Below, in pieces: positions 42,364 to 52,132 of a stretch of DNA of 64,000 bases. The notes under the pieces are model-generated. The model had not been told where the DNA came from and did no database searches. It saw nothing but the letters and a program-made list of their open reading frames with translations. Each line of letters opens with the position of its first letter. Positions within the stretch are counted from its first letter, which is position 1. Origin of the DNA: Gracilaria vermiculophylla (taxonomy: Eukaryota; Rhodophyta; Florideophyceae; Gracilariales; Gracilariaceae); assembly GCA_019155205.2 (NCBI GenBank), contig JAHNZQ020000049.1:1950275-2014274 (forward strand). The letters are read 5' to 3'. Made by a program: the position numbers and the translations under genes.

Positions 42364-42759
42364 TCAGTCGTCGTACGATTCATGATGACCATATGTACAG
42401 CCTGGAGCATCAACGTCGGTGGCACCACAGCAATCATAAAAGAAAGTTAGATCACTCGTTTCGGTAGGTTCCACGCGCAACAGTCGTCCTGAAAATCTTT
42501 CGGTGTGCCTTCTGCATGATCGTGGCCCGTTTTGCTTGGGATCGAAACGATTTTTACAAACTCGACAAACGCTCAAGATGGTGACATTGGAACACATTTG
42601 AGTTTCATGTTTTCGATGGGTGTGGGCGTGGAAAACATAGCTGCTCGGCCTAAAGTTTACCAGGAGCTTGGGGTTTTTCAATGAGATAAAAGGGCCCGTT
42701 CCCAGCACGGCATGAGCGAAACCAAGATAGTTGTCCTGTGTTTTGCTTCTGCCATACAT
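42364..42759 (-). CDS. Conserved Cys/His-rich (zinc-type) small protein
   Basis: 131 aa from ATG 42759. The N-terminal half is basic and could be an organelle-targeting sequence. The C-terminal half has the spaced pattern CRVCKNRFDP-x-NGPRSCRRHTERFSG ... YDCCGATDVDAPGCTYGHHESYDD: CxxC, CxxH, CC and a final C/H group suited to binding zinc. I recall the same pattern (CxxCxxxFDPxxNxPxxCxxH, then CCG..DPGC....H.SYDD) in small plant and algal proteins of unknown role. That recollection needs a search. The ending at the conserved SYDD supports a complete C-terminus. Confidence 0.65.
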   Translation of the reverse strand: MYGRSKTQDNYLGFAHAVLGTGPFISLKNPKLLVNFRPSSYVFHAHTHRKHETQMCSNVTILSVCRVCKNRFDPKQNGPRSCRRHTERFSGRLLRVEPTETSDLTFFYDCCGATDVDAPGCTYGHHESYDD

Positions 42760-43289
42760 TGATATTTCCGTTTGGCTTTTGACTTGCTGGAGACACCAAA
42801 ATCTACCGATAAATATTGCACCAAATTGACTATAAGCAAGACTGTGAACCCCCTAACAAGCCCGATGATGACTAAGATGAGCTACCTTCGCACTGTTTGT
42901 TCATAGAACGGGGTGTAGACACTTCACACGGGCTGAAGCAGCACCGAATCATCCGTGGCCAAGGTTTTTTCAAGCATTGACTCCTTTGCAAGAGAAATTG
43001 AGCTTGTGGTTGACGCGCAACACCGCGGGGGCCTCCGGAACCCATACCTGACCTGGCGCATTCGACGAGGCACTCTCGAAACACACGTGTACAGCTTAGC
43101 ATCGCAAAAGAGTGGTTATGAAGTTTGGAATAACGGCATAAACTCACGCGCGATAGAAGCGCAACGTCAACGTAGATAACGTACTTTATGTCCGCCCTGG
43201 CACTGTATGTGAAGTGAAGCAGAAAATCGTCAGCAGCACTCTAACCGTCGTGTACTCTGAGAAGGCAGACAATCCCTTTATGTAATGTC
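42760..43289. other. Divergent spacer upstream of the SNARE gene
   Basis: 530 bp. A GTG-initiated + frame (42955-43179) is not supported by similarity. Confidence 0.4.
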
Positions 43290-43697
43290 ATGTCGTTTTC
43301 TGCGCGGGAAGAACTTCTTGGCGATCGAACGCCTGCGTCCAATTCGCCAGAATATGGAGCTGTGAACGAAGCCGCGCTTTCTGCAGAAGAGAGACTGCAA
43401 CAGCAGCGACAATCCATTGTAACACAAAACGCATCGCTTCGAGGTCTCTCCTCAGGCGTCGAATCTGTCCGAAGAATAGCTGGACTGATGCACGACGAGG
43501 TTAACTCACAAAATGTTATGCTCGATGATATTTCCCACGGTATGGATGGCACCTCAAGCCATGTTATCAGGACAGGTCGTGGAACCGAAGGACTATCTGC
43601 TTCACCTTACAATTTTCGATCGTTTTGCTTACTATTATGGCCACTTGTCCTATTGATCATACTTTTGTTTGAGGCAATACTTCACTTTATATTCTGA
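43290..43697 (+). CDS. Bet1-like Qc-SNARE
   Basis: 135 aa from ATG 43290. A short polar N-terminus is followed by a heptad-patterned helix (about residues 30-95: EERLQQQRQSIVTQNASLRGLSSGVESVRRIAGLMHDEVNSQNVMLDDISHGMD region). The QN-x-x-LDDI block around the ionic layer is typical of Qc SNAREs. A C-terminal anchor (about 112-133, LLLWPLVLLIILLFEAILHF) completes a tail-anchored protein. Size and layout fit Bet1/Sft1, which act in ER-Golgi or intra-Golgi fusion. A plant-type Bet1-like (BS14) assignment is possible. It converges on the IST1 gene. Confidence 0.75.
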   Translation: MSFSAREELLGDRTPASNSPEYGAVNEAALSAEERLQQQRQSIVTQNASLRGLSSGVESVRRIAGLMHDEVNSQNVMLDDISHGMDGTSSHVIRTGRGTEGLSASPYNFRSFCLLLWPLVLLIILLFEAILHFIF

Positions 43698-44053
43698 GTT
43701 CTTACCCTATGATTGGGTGACAAAAGAGTTCCTTTCGTCTACTCCGTGCACCATGAAGAAATCAGAGAAAAATTGAAAGCAAGATAACTGTACATGTTTA
43801 ACTCAAGGACGATTTCAAAAACCTGCGACTCCTTGACACATAGAAGCGATATTCCTCGCTCCCTTAAGGACAATATACCAAATTGATTTATTACAGAGCA
43901 CTGATCTAAGCAGTCGAAAGGAGGTGAAAAGTATGTGTTCTGAGTCATCTTTTCACAAAGCATCAAATACCATACGTTAGTAAGTTGCATGTACGAAGCC
44001 AAGATATTTTTCTTCACCGCACAAAGCATGGTGAACCTAATGGCATTAGTCCT
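43698..44053. other. Convergent 3' spacer
   Basis: 356 bp of AT-rich sequence between the SNARE and IST1 stops. No feature is seen. Confidence 0.5.
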
Positions 44054-45316
44054 CTAGTGGACGACAATGAATCCCCACACTTCCTTCAGTTGTTCGTATC
44101 TTCTAAACAGCATCTCGTCCGAATCTTTGAAATCCCGCAGATGCTGCGGCAGCTCACGATCTTCTTTTACATCCTCATGGGACAACGATCCAGGCCTTTG
44201 GGACGAAATGTCTTCTGCCGCTGTGTCCTGTGGAGAGCTCTCGCCTGTTTCTGAGAATTTGCCTTGTTGTGACGTGAGCATTTCGCGCTGCTCAGTGTTT
44301 TTGGACAATCCTTCGTCGTCTGCGAACAAAGAGCGATCCGTCGGCAATCCCGAACCTTCAGTATCGGAAGCAAATGGGGTTTCCGCTGGTTGGTTGGTTT
44401 GGGGTATATGCTCCCGCTTCTGTGGAGATACTTCTGTGTGACTTGCAAACATCCTGCTCCGTTCTGGGCGTGGAGGGGACGGAGTCTTGAGATTGTTCTC
44501 ATGTCGCGGCCCAGCCTGCGAATTATGGAGTTCGGGCGACATGGGACCAATATCAGAGGAATGAGCTGATACCGGAGTGGGCTGAGACTTACGCAGTACC
44601 TCTTTCATCGTTCCGATCGGCGGTGGATGCGGCACACTGCCATGAATGGGTGCCGAAAAAGGCGCTTCGGGCACGCGATTCAGAACCGACGGTGCACTTT
44701 GCGTAACGGACTGAACCGGGGCGGGATTTACTGAGATGCCATAGTATTCCTTCACTGCTGAGGCTAGCTCCGCGTTTGTGTCGTCACGGGAAGGAATCAT
44801 CGTCGAGAGTGAATTGCGAACGGTTGGATTGACATTCTTAAACAGGTCGCCGAGGCCCTGCTGAATTTGGTCAATGTGATAGGATCCGAATTGCTCACGC
44901 AGGAACTCAACCATGTCTGTGAGATAAGACATTTTTAGGCGGCTGGCGGCGTAGATTATGGTTATAATATGGGAACGCGCGGTTTCTGGGATTGCGACAA
45001 TAGAGGTGTAGCCGGCCAGCGGCTCCGCTCTCTGATGAAGCGCGTTCGTAATCGGTGCTAGTGCACCAAGGGCGGTGATTATGCGCTTGTTTCGAAATGA
45101 AGCCTGCGCATGACTTGTTGCTCGTGCTTCATCGTTGTCCTTAAAGAAAGTAGCGGCTTCCTTCCTTTCGTTGTTGATAATCTCCACGTAGAGATTACAG
45201 TGGTAATCAACGCCAAGGGCGCTTGCACGAAGATGTGAACGCCAGCGCGTGTCATCCCACTCAGGGAGAGGTTCGTTCGTAACATGGCGCTGCTTACCAC
45301 GACGAAAGAAACCCAT
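44054..45316 (-). CDS. IST1: IST1-domain protein (ESCRT-III / VPS4 regulator)
   Basis: 420 aa, single exon, ATG 45316. The first 190 residues form an all-helical IST1 domain: HLRASALGVDYHCNLYVEIINNERKEAATFF, then ARSHIITIIYAASRLKMSYLTDMVEFLREQFG, matching the family's AAxRxxxxELxxVRxxLxxxYG block. The remaining 230 residues are low-complexity, Pro/Ser/Glu-rich, probably disordered, as in other IST1 proteins where the tail carries MIT-interacting motifs. No MIM is obvious here. The protein would adjust VPS4 activity in multivesicular-body sorting or cytokinesis. Confidence 0.8.
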   Translation of the reverse strand: MGFFRRGKQRHVTNEPLPEWDDTRWRSHLRASALGVDYHCNLYVEIINNERKEAATFFKDNDEARATSHAQASFRNKRIITALGALAPITNALHQRAEPLAGYTSIVAIPETARSHIITIIYAASRLKMSYLTDMVEFLREQFGSYHIDQIQQGLGDLFKNVNPTVRNSLSTMIPSRDDTNAELASAVKEYYGISVNPAPVQSVTQSAPSVLNRVPEAPFSAPIHGSVPHPPPIGTMKEVLRKSQPTPVSAHSSDIGPMSPELHNSQAGPRHENNLKTPSPPRPERSRMFASHTEVSPQKREHIPQTNQPAETPFASDTEGSGLPTDRSLFADDEGLSKNTEQREMLTSQQGKFSETGESSPQDTAAEDISSQRPGSLSHEDVKEDRELPQHLRDFKDSDEMLFRRYEQLKEVWGFIVVH

Positions 45317-45779
45317 TCCAAAACAGTTTAAAAGAAGCTACTGGCCGTTTTCCAAAACAAGCCGAGGGTATTTTGAAGCGTGGAGGGACTCCGCTCGCAA
45401 AGCCGAAAGACAAGTTGCTGGCCGGCGCTGGCTGGTGCTGGGATGTAGCAATACTACCCGTCTTGGCTCTCACCTCTTGCGACAGCGGTCGGCCTAACTA
45501 CTGCGGGTGCAGGTCATTCGAAATCGCTAGTCCAACAAGCGTCACGTGCTCAGCGGTGGCACCACGTCATACTTTCCGGCGAGAAGTTCGACTGGGAGAG
45601 CCCTTCCTCAGGTTCCCGTCTACTAGCTAGGCTTACAGTAAACTGCCTGGGGGTATGAGGTGGCCCCGAAATTACAGAGATTGAGGCGCACCGGTGCCTC
45701 GAGCAGAGCCGCCTTTTGCTCTGTTACAGCGTGTGCACGAGCGAAGACTACCTTATCACAGCTGGGCTGATGGCCGTCT
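45317..45779. promoter_or_regulatory. Divergent upstream region of IST1 and uL1m
   Basis: 463 bp; includes a CACGTG E-box/G-box at 45543-45548. Longer frames here are GC artefacts. Confidence 0.4.
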
Positions 45780-46688
45780 ATGTCCCAAACCACCCTGTCC
45801 GTCTCCCTCATGCTCGCTTCCTTTCGCTCACTCTTACGGCGTGTCCCGCCTCCGATCTACGTTTCGCACAGTCTGCGCTACGCTACTCTGAGAAATGCAT
45901 CACCGCCAGAAGACGAAACAGAACGCCCTCTCAGTCGATGGAGGCGCCTGAAGCGTGAAAGACGGGCTGCTCCGACCCCCGCGAATCGTTTGAAACACCA
46001 GTATGATCGACGCGCCCAGTATGATCTCTCCACCGCTTTGAAGCATGTTCGAGCTTCTCAATGGGCAAAATTCGATGAATCTTTAGAGCTGGTGCTGCGC
46101 CTCAACATTGATCCACGTCATGCGGATCAGAATCTGCGAGGTGTGATCCATCTCCCGCATGGCACTGGTAGATTTGATAAAGTGGCCGTCATTGCGGATG
46201 ATGAACTAGCCGAGCGCGCCGTTGCGGCCGGAGCTGATCTAGTAGGTGCGAACGAGCTCATCGAAAAGATCGCCAACGACAAGGGCAAAACTCTGAAGGG
46301 CTTCGCCGCTTGTGTAGCTGTACCGCAGATGTTTGAAAAGGTCGCTGCAAAGCTTGGCAGAATACTTGGACCGAAGGGACTTCTGCCCAGCCCAAAGACG
46401 AAGACTGTGACGGACGACGTCGAGAACATCGTCAGAGAAATCAAGCGCGGTCGCCTTTGTTACCGAACAGACAAGGAAGGAAACATGCATCTTCACGTGG
46501 GAAAGCTCAGTTTTCCTGACGATGCTCTCGTTGAAAACACAATTGAAGCAGTCAAGGGCATTCTCGCTGTGAGACCTGCTTCGTTGAAAGGAAAATATTT
46601 TCTGAACGCCAGCATGTGTTCTAGCATGGGGCCGTCTGTCAAGTTAGATCGGAAAACTCTTATGCAGCAGGTAATAGAGGCTCAGTAA
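45780..46688 (+). CDS. MRPL1: Mitochondrial ribosomal protein uL1m
   Basis: 302 aa, ATG 45780. An N-terminal presequence of about 60 residues rich in Arg and Ser (MLASFRSLLRRVPPPIYVSHSLRY) and nearly free of acidic residues suggests mitochondrial import. The bacterial-type L1 body follows: YDLSTALKHVRASQWAKFDESLELVLRL, NLRGVIHLPHGTG, VGANELIEKI, KLGRILGPKGLLPSPKTKTVT and GRLCYRTDKEGNMHLHVGKLSF. These are the canonical L1 signatures for 23S rRNA binding at the L1 stalk. A plastid location is less likely, because red algal plastid genomes usually encode rpl1, so this should be the mitochondrial copy. Confidence 0.88.
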   Translation: MSQTTLSVSLMLASFRSLLRRVPPPIYVSHSLRYATLRNASPPEDETERPLSRWRRLKRERRAAPTPANRLKHQYDRRAQYDLSTALKHVRASQWAKFDESLELVLRLNIDPRHADQNLRGVIHLPHGTGRFDKVAVIADDELAERAVAAGADLVGANELIEKIANDKGKTLKGFAACVAVPQMFEKVAAKLGRILGPKGLLPSPKTKTVTDDVENIVREIKRGRLCYRTDKEGNMHLHVGKLSFPDDALVENTIEAVKGILAVRPASLKGKYFLNASMCSSMGPSVKLDRKTLMQQVIEAQ

Positions 46689-47356
46689 AATTTTTACCCC
46701 GAATGCAACCCACCCCCGGGGTTGATTTCTGCTGCAACCCTCCATTAAGCGATGAATTCGAGGAACGCAAAGGAGTTTTGTGTGGGACACCGCTGCCACA
46801 TACGTCACTTGCTGCTACCGCCCCCACCAAAATCATGAAACGCCCTGATCAGACCGCGATGATGGCAGATCGATTCATACAGCACAGTTTTTGTAACCTG
46901 GCAATTTCTGTTCCCATCACCCCGATTCTAGGATCATGAATGATTTTGGGGTGTTCTTCACTTCGAACACTGCTTTGGTTATCATGCAGGAATGCGGTGT
47001 TTTTGCTGGGAATCAACTAAACCCAGCTGATGTGCTCATTCTCGCACCCTCGTCTGACAACAGGTTTGCATGATCTTTCCGCTGCGTACTGTAAGCACAC
47101 GGAGACGTTGGCACTTGTCGTCTTTGTGACACAAAGGTCATGCCGAGACATGCACCGGGAGTCACCTACTGTGGCATCGGTGGTGTCGTACAACTCTTAA
47201 CAACAGCGGTTTCTGAGGCTCACACCGTCTGTGAGACATGTGGACAGATCCGTTTCTCAATGAGTAGAACCTAAAATCCACCACCCCTTGGACAAGCCGG
47301 CGCGCCGGTTTGAAACTCGCGGTTTGAACCATAGTCATTTGCTTCACTTCTCCAAG
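46689..47356. other. Intergenic region upstream of the LRR gene
   Basis: No supported gene; contains only short frames. Confidence 0.45.
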
Positions 47357-48234
47357 ATGCAAGTTTCTCCAAGTCTCGCCGAGTTTATGGCTAAACTCGA
47401 AGAAGGACCTCAAGGCGTCGATGATGCATTAGCTGAGATTGATCGATGTGCAGATGAGGCCGCTTCTACGCTTGACCTTCAGCAGATGTTTCTCACAGAC
47501 GAGGACATAAAGGTGATATCGAAAGAGTTTGGAAGAGTTGCTGATCATGTGACCACCTTGAATATTTTTATGAACGAGTAAGTTTGGAGAATGAACAAAC
47601 TTTTTCTAGCAGACTGGTGAACACTAACTTGAAGCAAATGACTCTAAACAATTGATACAGAATCACCGTTTTACCGGCCTCCATCGCCAAGCTTTCAAAT
47701 CTCGAAGTATTGCATGCTGGATGTAATCCCCTCAACCTTATTGAACCAGAACTACTTACAGGATTGTCAAAGCTACGAGAGCTAGACATTGGCTTTAGTG
47801 AGACTCTCGAGGAAATCCCTGATGCATTTCATGGATGCCACGCGCTTCAAATTCTTCAAGCGGGAAACGGACGGCTGAAATCCATCCCGTCAAGTGTATT
47901 TCGCTGTGAAAACCTCGAAGAGCTTCATTTGTATGGAAACAGCATCAAGCATATCAGCGAGGACGTTGGATGTTTACGCTCACTACGAGCGCTTAACGTC
48001 GGGCGAAATCAAATATCTAAACTTCCAGACTCAATTTGCGACTGCTCTTCTCTAGAAGTTCTACACGCCTACGAAAATTGTCTCGCGACTCTTCCTTCAA
48101 ACATTTCTAAGTTGGACAAGCTGAAGACGTTAAACGTTGAGTTTAACGCAGATCTGCCTACACCACCACGATCTGTGCGATGTTCTTCAGGTGTACAAGC
48201 GATTGCTGCATTCCATGCAAACGGGACGGGCTGA
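47357..48234 (+). CDS. Leucine-rich-repeat protein (2 exons)
   Basis: Exon 1 is 47357-47577 and exon 2 is 47661-48234. The 83-bp intron begins GTAAGT and ends ATACAG, phase 2, joining MNE to ITVLPASIA. The product has 264 aa: an N-terminal helical region of about 45 residues, then about eight LRRs of the LxxLxxLxVxxNxIxxLPxxI type (for example LRALNVGRNQISKLPDSICDCSSLEVLHAYENCLATLP). There is no signal peptide or membrane segment, so it is probably cytosolic and resembles plant intracellular Ras-group LRR or SHOC2-like proteins. It has no kinase or nuclease domain, so its role is presumably protein binding. Confidence 0.8.
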
Positions 48235-49113
48235 GTGGGGGGCATCACGGTACTATTATATCATGATATAAAGGCTTATCTGCAGACAAATGTTGTCTTC
48301 TGAGTGGTGGTCTGATAGCCAACGTCATACTGATGATGGTTCTCAGCAAGTCGTGCTCCATCTTTTATCAGTCTTCACAACACGCTAGCTGCCCAAGAGA
48401 TGGCCATTCGATTGTTTTTTCGCAGTACGAATGTAATCCAATCGCTGATCGAAAATTAGATTGCAGTAGCTGCAAAGATTGCACATTGGCATTGCAGGTC
48501 CAGTATCCTTCAGAAAAGTTCCATCACTAGAAACGAATCGCTTTGAGGGATGGTGAAATTGAACGACCACCAGAAAAGCTGATGTTAATTTATTCAGACG
48601 AAGCACGAGCCGTAGTGTGATGCGTAGAACGAAGGGTAACCATTCAACATGAAACAATCAAATTGCTTCAGGTCATTATTATTATCACAATTAAGGATTC
48701 CACAAATCTTGAGGATCACTTCCAGCAGTTCACATCATAGCAAATCGATTCGTGACATTATAAGTTGGTAGAGAAGGATTCCTTAATGGATGCTCTGGTT
48801 GTGATGTAGCAATATCTATGAGACCAGAAATCGAGCGAAATGCACGAGGCGCAATATCGTTTGGAAGTCATCAATCTTTTCAAAGCGATGATGATAGATT
48901 CCATGGCAATCAGGGAAAAACATAAGCCCCCGTAGTCAGTAGTCGCAGTAAAATCGACCTTTGAATGACTGCTTCCGGGCATTCTGTCTCTGGTGGTCTG
49001 TTCAAATCGTGAGTCGTTATGGCCTGGCAACACTAAGAGATGAAATTCACACTAACGCTGCATTCCGTAAGGACGGCGGTCATCTCACAGGGTGTGCAAA
49101 CTTGAATTGGCTT
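48235..49113. other. Convergent intergenic region
   Basis: 880 bp; nothing supported. Confidence 0.5.
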
Positions 49114-49878
49114 CTACCAAAAGTTTGCTTTAATGCCACTGGGCCGCTTCCATCTTCCATAAACATTAGGGCGCTCATATTTGCTTATTGCTAAGCTCAA
49201 GCTATTTGAATACAGATGACCTATATCTCCGACTCCAATGGCCCGAGGATACGCAAAATCAGGGCTGCGCTCGTCAAATAGAATGGTTGTCACCGAGCTG
49301 GGTGGAAGATAAAACGAAGTCCAGGTCATGGCGAGAGGAAGTCCAAGCAAGTGTGCAAGCCAAGTTAGACCAAACCCACCATGGCAGAACACGGCAATGA
49401 TATCACGGTTCGGTTTAACGATACGATAGTGATGGCCCTCTCTGACATACCCATGACGGGCGATAAATGCATCACTCTCGGTCTGCAAGGTCTCAAAGTT
49501 GGCTTTGATGGACTTGAGTTCGCCGACTGCTTCCCATTGGGAGTTCGATCCTAAATCTTCCGATGCTCGGACCTGAGTGGCGGAGATATCCCACATTGCG
49601 AGCCCGCCCTCACCCGGGCGGTCTCCTCCTCGAAGTCGCGGCCAGTACGATAGCTCTCTAGTCCATTGCTCCACCGAGGCGGTCATGGAAAGCGCCTCCT
49701 CTGTCGGAGCAGCAGTGGCCCTCGCCCGCCCCTTTGGACTTGTGTACAAGTGTGTGATTCTCCCTTCCAGACCGCTGGCAAGACGTTCCGCCAGAGCTAG
49801 TGCTTCTTTCCTTCCTTGGGGTGTGATTGAGTCGTTGACATATTCAGGGTCGGCATGTCGGATGATGAGAATACGCAT
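49114..49878 (-). CDS. Histidine phosphatase (phosphoglycerate-mutase-like) family protein
   Basis: 254 aa, ATG 49878. The catalytic start MRILIIRHADPEY has R7 and the phospho-acceptor H8, followed by Ala instead of the usual Gly. YTSPKGRARATA is the second Arg motif (SxxxRAxxTA), and VFCHGGFG supplies the second His. The middle (RGGDRPGEGGLAMWD) resembles the E-containing loop. It is longer than SixA-type phosphatases and lacks the full GpmA pattern, so it is more likely a phosphatase of unknown substrate than a glycolytic mutase. Confidence 0.8.
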   Translation of the reverse strand: MRILIIRHADPEYVNDSITPQGRKEALALAERLASGLEGRITHLYTSPKGRARATAAPTEEALSMTASVEQWTRELSYWPRLRGGDRPGEGGLAMWDISATQVRASEDLGSNSQWEAVGELKSIKANFETLQTESDAFIARHGYVREGHHYRIVKPNRDIIAVFCHGGFGLTWLAHLLGLPLAMTWTSFYLPPSSVTTILFDERSPDFAYPRAIGVGDIGHLYSNSLSLAISKYERPNVYGRWKRPSGIKANFW

Positions 49879-50441
49879 TTCGCGATTACCGTGATATAGC
49901 GCTACCGAAAGGTTGACAGCTGCAGGAATGTAGATGATCGAGACGAATTGCTCTTCCGTCGTAAATCGCAGTGCTGAGATAGCTTCGTATTTCGGTGTGC
50001 CGAAGTGCTGCTTGACAAGCCCTCGCCTTGATTGACGAAGTGTGTGGTTGTTTTTCGATGGAGGCGCATCATGTCAAAGTGCGCATTGGTGGGCGGTGGA
50101 GCTCTTATTGGCCGTTCCGCCATTAGTCCGAGTTCAGGCAAGACCTGTGGCAACACAGATCATGACAACTGTCACAACTGTCACAGGGGGAACACTTGGA
50201 GCAGGACATGTGCGGGAAAGAAAATAATGCATCAGGAATACGAAGCGTTCGGCATTTCCACAATTTTTTCCAGCTGCACATGTGCCCTGTCGCGATGGAC
50301 ATAACCTCAGTTATTGTGCGCTCCCGCTGCGATCCTGGACGTCGAGAAAGAGAGCATTCCCAACGACGAAGGAGGATCATCGAGCCACCACCCAAACGTA
50401 CTTCTTGAGCGGATCAGTGAGGTCTAATCCAAATTGCTAAA
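49879..50441. promoter_or_regulatory. Divergent upstream region of the phosphatase and ATP-synthase-e-like genes
   Basis: 563 bp; contains a short ACTGTCACA tandem at about 50167-50186. No promoter element is certain. Confidence 0.35.
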
Positions 50442-51057
50442 ATGCAGATGGCACACGACATGGTGGCTGCCGCCTCGACCTCCCTCACTGCCAAGGCCGG
50501 CAGCCTGAGACATGTGAGTTTTTGATCATCATGATCTGTAAATCATCGGTGCATATCGGATCCATGTTCGCGGTAACTCGGCAAGCTGACAAATTGTGAC
50601 TCTTGAATTGGGTTTTTAACGATGGTCTGCCACAGTTTGCGCGCCTTGGTGCCGTCATATTTGGGATCGCGAGCGGTGCCATCGCAGTGGTGAGTTTGTC
50701 GAATACCGTCACAGAGCTTGTTGACTGGTTGGTCAACTGTCTTCTGAGCTCCTAATTGAAAACGGCTTCTAACCGTGCACCGTTGTCACCAGTCGAACCA
50801 GGTCAGCGCGCGCGAAGCGGCGTACATCGCCAAAATAGCCGAGAAAGAAGCGGAAATCGCTGAGCTTAAGTCAGCCAATCAGACATTGGAAATGGAAAAG
50901 GCCGGGATGGGTAAGTGAACAAGCCTTTCGCTTTCCTTGGCGCTCAATAGCGTCAGCATTTTCGTCTTGACCGGAATCTAACCATGCGTTTGATGCAGCT
51001 GAAAAACCGACTTCTGGGGACCCCGTCCAGGACTGGATTGATTCTTTAGCAGAATAA
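50442..51057 (+). CDS. Small four-exon mitochondrial membrane protein, ATP synthase subunit e-like
   Basis: Exons are 50442-50513, 50636-50689, 50793-50910 and 50999-51057. Donors are GTGAGT, GTGAGT and GTAAGT, acceptors CACAG, ACCAG and TGCAG, and phases 0, 0 and 1 keep one 100-aa frame to TAA. The protein has a short N-terminus, then FARLGAVIFGIASGAIAV, a single membrane segment with a GxxxG-type glycine face, then a charged coiled coil (AREAAYIAKIAEKEAEIAELK) and an acidic end. Subunit e of mitochondrial ATP synthase has this size and order (LxRxGAxxxGxxYGA, then R..EE.RIA), where the GxxxG helix supports dimerisation. I rate the splice model higher than the family name. Confidence 0.6.
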
Positions 51058-52132
51058 TGAAGAACATTGGACAGTACGGCGAAGATACAGAGAGTGTCTC
51101 GTCCTGCAATAATCTTAAAACCCGGAAAAGGTCCGCACACTAGGTCGTGCAAGAACCTTTTAGACCACCTTGATTTGGACCGGGTCATAGGAACGTCGCG
51201 TCTGTCTGTTTTGTTCAGAGCGCTCGATGTATGTGTGAATAAATTCAAAGTGCGTCGAATGCGAAGCTTTTGACGGACAGACTTTGGATTCTTTCCTTTG
51301 TTTATTCGTCCCAGAAAAGCCCGCTGCATCGAGCGTCATAACATGACTTCGAAAATTCAAGAGATATGCACTGAGCTGAACTTGCAATGCTTGGGAAAGA
51401 TAACGTTGATGGATGGGGCACCTTATCATACACAGCGCAGATCAGGCACAGCAGTGAAGGGGCGGGAGAGATCTTAGCCATGTTTCAGGGATTTGGCCGA
51501 ACTACCATTCTAACTCAAATGGATGAGGGCGGATCAAGTTCCGGGCGAGGGGAACAATTGCTGAGGTATCGTACTGAGATAGAGGGCACATGGTCGCTGA
51601 CTTGTGTTTTCGGAGTTGTGTTGAACAAAGTTCATGGCCCACCGTACATGGTATCCTAGTTGGCGCGAAGGGGCCGAAAAGCAAGTAACCTTGGTAAGGG
51701 TTACCCCAATCTGGTTACCGACCACGAGCAAGGCTTACTGTGAGCCTGCGGCTACAAAGCTACAACATATACAGCATGGTAAAACTGTCAGAAATACAGC
51801 ATATCACTCACTTCGAAACTATGGGACGAAATCTACAGGGCACCCACTGTAGCTAAGCGTGTCTACTGTAATCCGCGGTCCTCAAGAGCCGAGGCTCAAG
51901 ACCAATCGTTCGTATACCATCGCCGTAAAGCCTGGCGACGACTGGCCTATATCATTACCGCCTCCTTCGCATTCTTCTAAGACAGTGACCGCCGTCAACC
52001 TACATCCGGCTCCGGTCTGGGGAACCCGTGAAAAGAATCATAACCTTGAAAACGGTCTCCATTAGTTGAGCCTAAGGCGCCGAAAGTATATCACTGGCAT
52101 TCTTTCCATCACGGTCCATCTATTAATTCAAA
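51058..52132. other. Intergenic region, nothing supported
   Basis: About 1.1 kb with several short frames on both strands and no family signal. Confidence 0.45.

Noticed and set aside
49114..49878. Glycolytic phosphoglycerate mutase
   Set aside because: The RHG triad is RHA, and the GpmA substrate-loop pattern is missing, so a general histidine phosphatase is the safer name.
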